Origin: Firmicutes bacterium UBA995
GTDB taxonomy: Bacteria; Bacillota; Sulfobacillia; UBA995
Assembly (NCBI GenBank): GCA_002291985.1
Contig: DBBB01000023.1
Coordinates: 1-11,208, forward strand
Direction of reading: 5' to 3'
DNA length: 11,208 nucleotides
Shown: one piece after another, positions 7,725 to 11,208 of the stretch
Numbering within the stretch: position 1 is the stretch's first letter
How the letters are laid out: each line of letters opens with the position of its first letter
Position numbers and translations under genes: made by a program
Notes under the pieces: generated by a model
What the model saw: only the letters and a program-made list of their open reading frames with translations
The model's database searches: none
What the model was told of the DNA's origin: nothing

Positions 7725-7811
7725 CTGTGCTCAGAGTGAGAGCTGGTGGCCCTGTGGCGACAATGCATCCGCTAGCGGAAGTTTAACAGTTAGCGTAGTA
7801 CCTGAGGGCAT

Positions 7812-7823
7812 GTGGCGGACATG
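7812..7823 (+). repeat. 12-bp direct repeat, left copy (GTGGCGGACATG)
   Basis: The same 12 bases occur at 9878-9889 in the same orientation, bracketing the IS1634-type transposase region. The sequence may be the tip of an IS end, since the right copy lies at the outer edge of another transposase remnant. It is too long to be an ordinary 5-6 bp target duplication of this family. Confidence 0.5.
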
Positions 7824-7829
7824 GGTGGT

Positions 7830-7857
7830 GACGGGACGTGGAAAACCACGTCCCGTC
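7830..7857. terminator. Perfect 12-bp hairpin with AAAA loop
   Basis: GACGGGACGTGG at 7830-7841 and its exact reverse complement CCACGTCCCGTC at 7846-7857 are separated by AAAA. It lies 105 bases after the herA stop and before the transposase gene. No clear T-run follows (TGCATTTG), so it is at best a weak intrinsic terminator. It could equally protect the IS transposase from outside transcription or be a transposase or regulator site. Confidence 0.5.
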
Positions 7858-7910
7858 TGCATTTGCGGCGCTGAGTGGGTAGCGGCAGAAGAGCAGCGAG
7901 AGGCCTAGCC

Positions 7911-9733
7911 GTAGCACCTGAAAATGATACCGTTGATTAGCATCAATTGAGAAGGAATCTAAAAGGGGAAGCGAGAAGATAAAGGGGTGACGTAGCACCT
8001 GAAAGTGGGGTGACTGCCACGCCTCGCCTCATGCGCAAGACCGTCCGCGGGCACGTGTACTGGTACGCCGTCGAGTCCAAGCGTGTGGACGGCAAACCCC
8101 GGATCGTTTGGCAGAAGTACCTCGGCAAGGCCGAGGACATCATCGCCCGCTGTACGCAAGCTCCAGAGCAGTCCGAAGTCGTCGCCTACGAGTTCGGGGC
8201 GATCACAGCCTTGCTGTCCATCGCCGAGCGGCTGGACTTGGAGGGGACGATCGACCGTTGTGTCCCCAAGCGGTGCCAGGGGGTCGGGGTGGGCCGCTAC
8301 CTCCTGCTGGCGGCGATCAACCGGGTGGTGGCGCCCCGGAGCAAATTGAAAATCGGGCCCTGGTACGAGAAGACGGTACTGCGCCGCCTCTGGGGCTTGC
8401 CGGCGCGCCACTTCACCAGCCAGCGCTTCTGGCAGGCCATGGATCGGGTGACCGAGCCGGCTATTGCTGCCATCGAAGATGCCCTCGCCCAAGCGGTTGT
8501 GGCCAGGTTCGGAGTGGGGGTGGAGGGACTGATCTACGACGCGACCAATTTCGTCAGCTACATCAGCACCGAAAACCCGGCCACCCTCCCCCAGCGTGGC
8601 CACAGCAAGGCCAAACGCAACGACCTCAAGCAAGTCAACCTCGCGCTACTCGCCAGCGCCGACTTCCACGTGCCGTTACTGCACGAGGTCTATCCGGGCA
8701 ACGTCCCCGACAGCAAGGAGTTCGGCGCCATCCTCACCCGCCTGGCCGCTCGCTGCCAAGCGCTGGCCGACGTGACTCCGGCGATCACGCTCGTCTACGA
8801 CAAGGGCAACAACAGCACGGTTAATCTCGCCGCCGTGGACTCCGCGCCTTTTCACTTCGTAGGGTCGCTGGTGCCCAGCCAGCACCGCGATCTGCTGGCG
8901 GTGCCGCGTTCCGCCTACCGCCAGGTCAACCCCGCACGCTGGCCAGGTCTGTTGGCGTATCGGACCAGCAAGAAGGTTTTTGGCGAGCAGCGTGTCGTGG
9001 TCCTGACCTACAATCCATCGCTGTGGAAGGGGCAGATCCGTGGCTTGCGGACCCAACAGGCCAAGATGGCGGTTTCCCTGGAACAGCTTCAGGTCAAGCT
9101 CGAGCGTTGGGGTCTCAAGCCCCCGCCCCGCGGCCGTCGGCCGACGGTCGAAACGGTGCAGCGCCTCGTGACCCGCCTCCTGCGTGGCCGCCAGGCGGGA
9201 CCGCTCCTGCGCTGGCAAGCCGCCGATGACCACGGCATCGTGCACCTTTGCTACGACTGGGACGAAGCGGCCCTCAACGACCTGGCCGAGCGGCTCTTCG
9301 GCAAGACCTTGCTGTTTTCGGATAGAGCCGATTGGGACAACGAGACAATCATCGCCGCCTATCGCAGCCAAGCCAAGATCGAGGACGCGTTCCGGCAGAT
9401 GAAGGACCCGCACTTCGTCAGTTGGCGGCCTCTCTTCCACTGGACCGACCAGAAGATCCGCGTCCACGCCGCTTACTGCGTCCTCGCCCTGCTTCTGGCG
9501 TCCTTGCTCTACCGCGAGGCACGCAAAGCCGGCTTCACCCTCGGCTTCGATGCTCTGATCGAAACTTTGGCCGACGTCCGAGCCGTGCTGGACCTGCCTG
9601 GTGGACGTCGCAGCCGCCAGCGCTCCCTGGCGGTTCGCCTGACGCGCCGCTCACCCGAACAGCAACGTCTCTTCGACACGCTCAGCCTAGAACGTTACCA
9701 TGAAGGAGCAACGGGACGACAGGCAGGTGCTAC
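7911..9733 (+). mobile_element. IS1634-family insertion sequence (boundaries approximate)
   Basis: A transposase gene framed by GTAGCACCTG at 7911-7920 (and again at 7992-8001) and its reverse complement at 9724-9733. About 1.8 kb is normal for this family. The right repeat lies inside the last codons of the transposase, seven bases before the end of its stop codon, and no target-site duplication is seen around any pairing of the repeats. The true ends may therefore lie outside, or the element may be old. A further imperfect copy of the right-end motif is at 9776-9788. Confidence 0.5.
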
Positions 9734-9740
9734 AACCTGA
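8010..9740 (+). CDS. IS1634-family DDE transposase, apparently intact
   Basis: A 576-residue protein of the IS4/IS1634 transposase type. The N-terminus has the short basic domain with VYWYAVESKRVDGKPRIVWQ and YLGKAEDI. The DDE residues are seen as D177 in LIYDATNFVSY, D264 in LVYDKGNNS and E458 in YRSQAKIEDAFRQMK. Length is as expected (500-600 residues) and no frameshift is visible, so it may be active. The start is a GTG at 8010 with a weak ribosome binding site; an ATG at 8031 is an alternative. Composition is visibly more GC-rich than the druA-nurA-herA operon. It sits between that operon and rsgA without interrupting either. Confidence 0.9.
   Translation: MTATPRLMRKTVRGHVYWYAVESKRVDGKPRIVWQKYLGKAEDIIARCTQAPEQSEVVAYEFGAITALLSIAERLDLEGTIDRCVPKRCQGVGVGRYLLLAAINRVVAPRSKLKIGPWYEKTVLRRLWGLPARHFTSQRFWQAMDRVTEPAIAAIEDALAQAVVARFGVGVEGLIYDATNFVSYISTENPATLPQRGHSKAKRNDLKQVNLALLASADFHVPLLHEVYPGNVPDSKEFGAILTRLAARCQALADVTPAITLVYDKGNNSTVNLAAVDSAPFHFVGSLVPSQHRDLLAVPRSAYRQVNPARWPGLLAYRTSKKVFGEQRVVVLTYNPSLWKGQIRGLRTQQAKMAVSLEQLQVKLERWGLKPPPRGRRPTVETVQRLVTRLLRGRQAGPLLRWQAADDHGIVHLCYDWDEAALNDLAERLFGKTLLFSDRADWDNETIIAAYRSQAKIEDAFRQMKDPHFVSWRPLFHWTDQKIRVHAAYCVLALLLASLLYREARKAGFTLGFDALIETLADVRAVLDLPGGRRSRQRSLAVRLTRRSPEQQRLFDTLSLERYHEGATGRQAGATT
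9724..9733 (-). repeat. Inverted copy of the GTAGCACCTG motif at the right end
   Basis: CAGGTGCTAC is the exact reverse complement of the motif found at 7911-7920 and 7992-8001 and is the natural right-end counterpart. The match does not extend inward past 10 bases. Confidence 0.6.
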
Positions 9741-9788
9741 CACGCCGAAAACCCACTCGCGACAGGGTCTTAGGCGTGCTGTAACCTG
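9727..9788 (+). repeat. Imperfect direct repeat after the transposase gene
   Basis: GTGCTACAACCTG at 9727-9739 recurs as GTGCTGTAACCTG at 9776-9788 (11 of 13 bases), 49 bases apart. Together with the three left-hand copies this suggests an array of transposase sites on both sides. The rest of 9741-9974 shows no gene. Confidence 0.45.
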
Positions 9789-9877
9789 CTATCTGCGAAA
9801 GTCACGCTAGAGGTCCGGCGAGAAGCCCCGTTTTCTGAGCGACGCGCCAGCGGCTGACGGGGCGATCTTGGGCGCCG

Positions 9878-9889
9878 GTGGCGGACATG
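9878..9889 (+). repeat. 12-bp direct repeat, right copy (GTGGCGGACATG)
   Basis: Identical to 7812-7823. Read on the minus strand it is CATGTCCGCCAC, lying ~85 bases beyond the stop of the minus-strand transposase remnant, where the outer end of that element would be expected. Confidence 0.5.
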
Positions 9890-9974
9890 TCACTCCAGCC
9901 CCCCCGATGGGGGCGGGTCAATCTGCATCACGCGCTGCTCGGCCGAAGGGCCACCAGCCCGGACAGGGATGTTG

Positions 9975-10224
9975 TCAGTTGGCCCTGGCCATCTGCTTCC
10001 CCCAGGCCACGGACAGGTTGGCAGCCGCGGCCGTCCAGAGCCACCGGGACTGTGTCTTGGCCCGGCCAAAGTAGCGAGCCGTACCCGCACCCAGGTTCTT
10101 CAAGCGGCCAAGACCGTGCTCTACCGTCATTCGTTTACGAAGCATGGTGCGCCCCTCGTCGGACTGCACGTATCGCTCCCGGCGACGGCGGTCGTGGAAG
10201 TCGGGCAGAATGGGACTTGACTCC
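9975..10224 (-). pseudogene. IS5/IS1182-type transposase, C-terminal remnant
   Basis: On the minus strand the frame reads ILPDFHDRRRRERYVQSDEG, then RTMLRKRMTVEHGLGRLKNL, ARYFGRAKTQSR and WLWTAAAANLSVAWG. This is the typical end of IS5/IS1182-like DDE transposases: the RxxVEHxxGxLK block holding the last catalytic glutamate, RYFGxxK, and an AAxANL helix. Only ~80 residues remain, with no start and no first two aspartates. The similarity begins right after the rsgA stop, so the 5' part was lost by deletion or the element was truncated against rsgA. Confidence 0.75.
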
Positions 10225-11124
10225 CTACCTTCTCGTCAGTCTCAGGAACTGGCGATACCGATCGCTATCCACTTCCCCGCGAGCAACCGCCGCCTTGACC
10301 GCGCAATCCGGCTCATGGAGGTGGACGCAATCGCGAAAACGGCAGCCATGAGCCAATCTCGTGATTTCGGGGAAGACGCCGGCCACACTGTCTTCACCGG
10401 GCTGCGACCAAAAGGAGAATACGCGTACTCCTGGCGTATCCACCACAAACCCGCCCCCGGGGAGAGCATGCAGCCTGCTCCCCGAGGTCGTGTGCTTGCC
10501 CTTGCCGATTGCCCGGACGGCCTGGGTTCTGGCCCCGGCCTCCGGGCACACCTCGTTCAGCAGCGATGATTTCCCCGCCCCGGATTGCCCGAAGAACAGG
10601 GTCCAGCGTCCCAACAGTAGTCGCCTCAACTCATCGAGCCCCTGGCCGTTCCTGGCACTCGTAGCGATGCAGCGCAGGCCGGCGTGCCGGAGAGGCTGTA
10701 GGGCGGCGGCGACCTCTTCAGGCGTCCCGAGGTCGGCCTTGTTCAGCACGACCAGCGGCTCCATGCCCCCCTGCCGGGCCCCGACGCAGAGCTGGATCGC
10801 CGTGCCCGCTTTGAAATCCGGCTCACGCAGGGAGACCACGGCAGCTGCCTGGTCCAGGTTAGCTGCCAGGACTTGCTCGCGCGGTACCCGGCCGGCTGCT
10901 TTCCGCGATACTACCGAGACGCGCGGGTAGATCTCCTCTATGACTCCCGTCCGGTCAGGGAGCAGAGTGACGGCAACCCGGTCGCCCACGGCTAGTATGC
11001 TTGAGGTCAACTCCCGGTGCCGCAACAGCCGCTTTCTCGGGCGGCACCGAATTGTCTCTGTGCCGAGGAGAGCATGGCAGACCCCTCCGCCGCCGACATC
11101 GACGATAACTGCGGTTCCGTCCAC
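10225..11124 (-). CDS. rsgA: Ribosome small-subunit assembly GTPase RsgA
   Basis: A 299-residue circularly permuted GTPase that checks late 30S ribosome maturation in the cytosol. After an N-terminal OB-fold (about 1-75) come the motifs in permuted order: G4 NKAD at 128-131, G5 SAR at 156-158, G1 GQSGAGKS at 179-186, G2 around the GKGKHTTS at 208-215 and G3 DTPG at 229-232. The C-terminal zinc site is seen as C261, C266, H268 and C274 in CRFRDCVHLHEPDC. Length is normal and all motifs are intact. The start is a GTG at 11122-11124 with AGGAGGT six bases upstream. It is the conserved anchor of the window; in many Bacillota rsgA follows a protein kinase gene, but what precedes it here is out of view. 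Confidence 0.97.
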   Translation of the reverse strand: MDGTAVIVDVGGGGVCHALLGTETIRCRPRKRLLRHRELTSSILAVGDRVAVTLLPDRTGVIEEIYPRVSVVSRKAAGRVPREQVLAANLDQAAAVVSLREPDFKAGTAIQLCVGARQGGMEPLVVLNKADLGTPEEVAAALQPLRHAGLRCIATSARNGQGLDELRRLLLGRWTLFFGQSGAGKSSLLNEVCPEAGARTQAVRAIGKGKHTTSGSRLHALPGGGFVVDTPGVRVFSFWSQPGEDSVAGVFPEITRLAHGCRFRDCVHLHEPDCAVKAAVARGEVDSDRYRQFLRLTRR

Positions 11125-11130
11125 CGGCTT

Positions 11131-11137
11131 ACCTCCT
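11131..11137 (-). promoter_or_regulatory. Ribosome binding site of rsgA
   Basis: AGGAGGT on the minus strand, six bases before the GTG start; a near-perfect anti-Shine-Dalgarno match. Confidence 0.75.
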
Positions 11138-11171
11138 GCCGAAGATCGCCTGTTCCCCTTTCAGCCGCGAG

Positions 11172-11208
11172 TTACCGTGCCCGCACGATGTCCTTGATCT
11201 TCATCAGC
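11172..11208 (-). CDS. Possible 3' tip of the gene upstream of rsgA
   Basis: On the minus strand a frame enters from the window edge and reads LMKIKDIVRAR before a TAA, 47 bases before rsgA. A second frame reads to a TGA at 11161-11163 and cannot be excluded. Too short to identify; the spacing suggests that rsgA is the second or later gene of an operon. Confidence 0.25.
   Translation of the reverse strand, partial: LMKIKDIVRAR

Larger units (their letters stand above)
7794..8007 (+). repeat. Three direct copies of a CGTAGYACCTGA motif
   Basis: CGTAGTACCTGA begins at 7794, CGTAGCACCTGAAAATG at 7910 and CGTAGCACCTGAAAGTG at 7991. The last two match over 16 of 17 bases. All point the same way, ahead of the IS1634-type transposase gene. 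The inverted form CAGGTGCTAC lies at 9724-9733, so the copies are probably terminal or subterminal transposase sites. The spacing (116 and 81 bases) and only three copies rule out a CRISPR array. Confidence 0.7.

Noticed and set aside
7769..7778. CCGCTAGCGG palindrome after herA as an operator
   Set aside because: A single 10-bp palindrome with no promoter or regulator gene nearby; likely chance.
7794..8007. Three short direct repeats as a possible CRISPR array
   Set aside because: Copies are only 12-17 bases, irregularly spaced (116 and 81 bases), and have an inverted partner at the other end of a transposase gene.

Overview
This window looks like an accessory, insertion-sequence-rich island from a bacterium with moderately high GC, lying beside a conserved housekeeping gene. 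The right edge carries rsgA (ribosome small-subunit assembly GTPase, minus strand), the only clearly core gene. Strong AGGAGG-type ribosome binding sites and several GTG starts are seen. A high-GC Bacillota-like host is possible, but the sequence does not settle the taxonomy.

Layout from left to right. (1) 1-283 is the 3' end of an IS21-type istB gene, cut by the window edge. (2) 362-1792 is a tightly spaced two-gene unit: a small protein resembling the HicA double-stranded-RNA-binding fold, then a cytosolic trypsin-like serine protease with an intact His/Asp/Ser triad and an unrecognised C-terminal region. (3) 1793-3228 is transposon debris: a fragment of an IS110-type transposase and a probable C-terminal fragment of an ISAs1-type transposase, followed by about 390 bp without a gene. 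(4) 3229-7724 is the centrepiece, a compact three-gene operon. It encodes a DUF4338/DruA-family protein (the family named from Druantia anti-phage systems), a NurA-like nuclease and a HerA-like hexameric ATPase/translocase. The genes are 2-3 bp apart, or overlap by ATGA if the other herA start is used. (5) 7725-9974 holds a perfect 12-bp hairpin, three direct copies of a GTAGYACCTGA motif, an apparently intact IS1634-type transposase gene and an inverted copy of the motif at its far end. (6) 9975-10224 is a minus-strand C-terminal fragment of an IS5/IS1182-type transposase abutting the stop codon of rsgA. (7) 10225-11124 is rsgA, and the last bases may be the 3' tip of the gene before it.

How the genes may work together. 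HerA and NurA are known to form a DNA-end-resecting complex in which the HerA ring pumps DNA through the NurA nuclease. Here they are co-transcribed with a DruA-family protein instead of with Mre11/Rad50, and the operon sits among remnants of five IS types. I therefore infer a nucleic-acid-targeting defence module in which DruA could supply recognition or control and NurA-HerA the degradation. The HicA-like/protease pair about 1.4 kb upstream may be a second, independent defence or stress cassette. Neither assignment has been tested here by database search.
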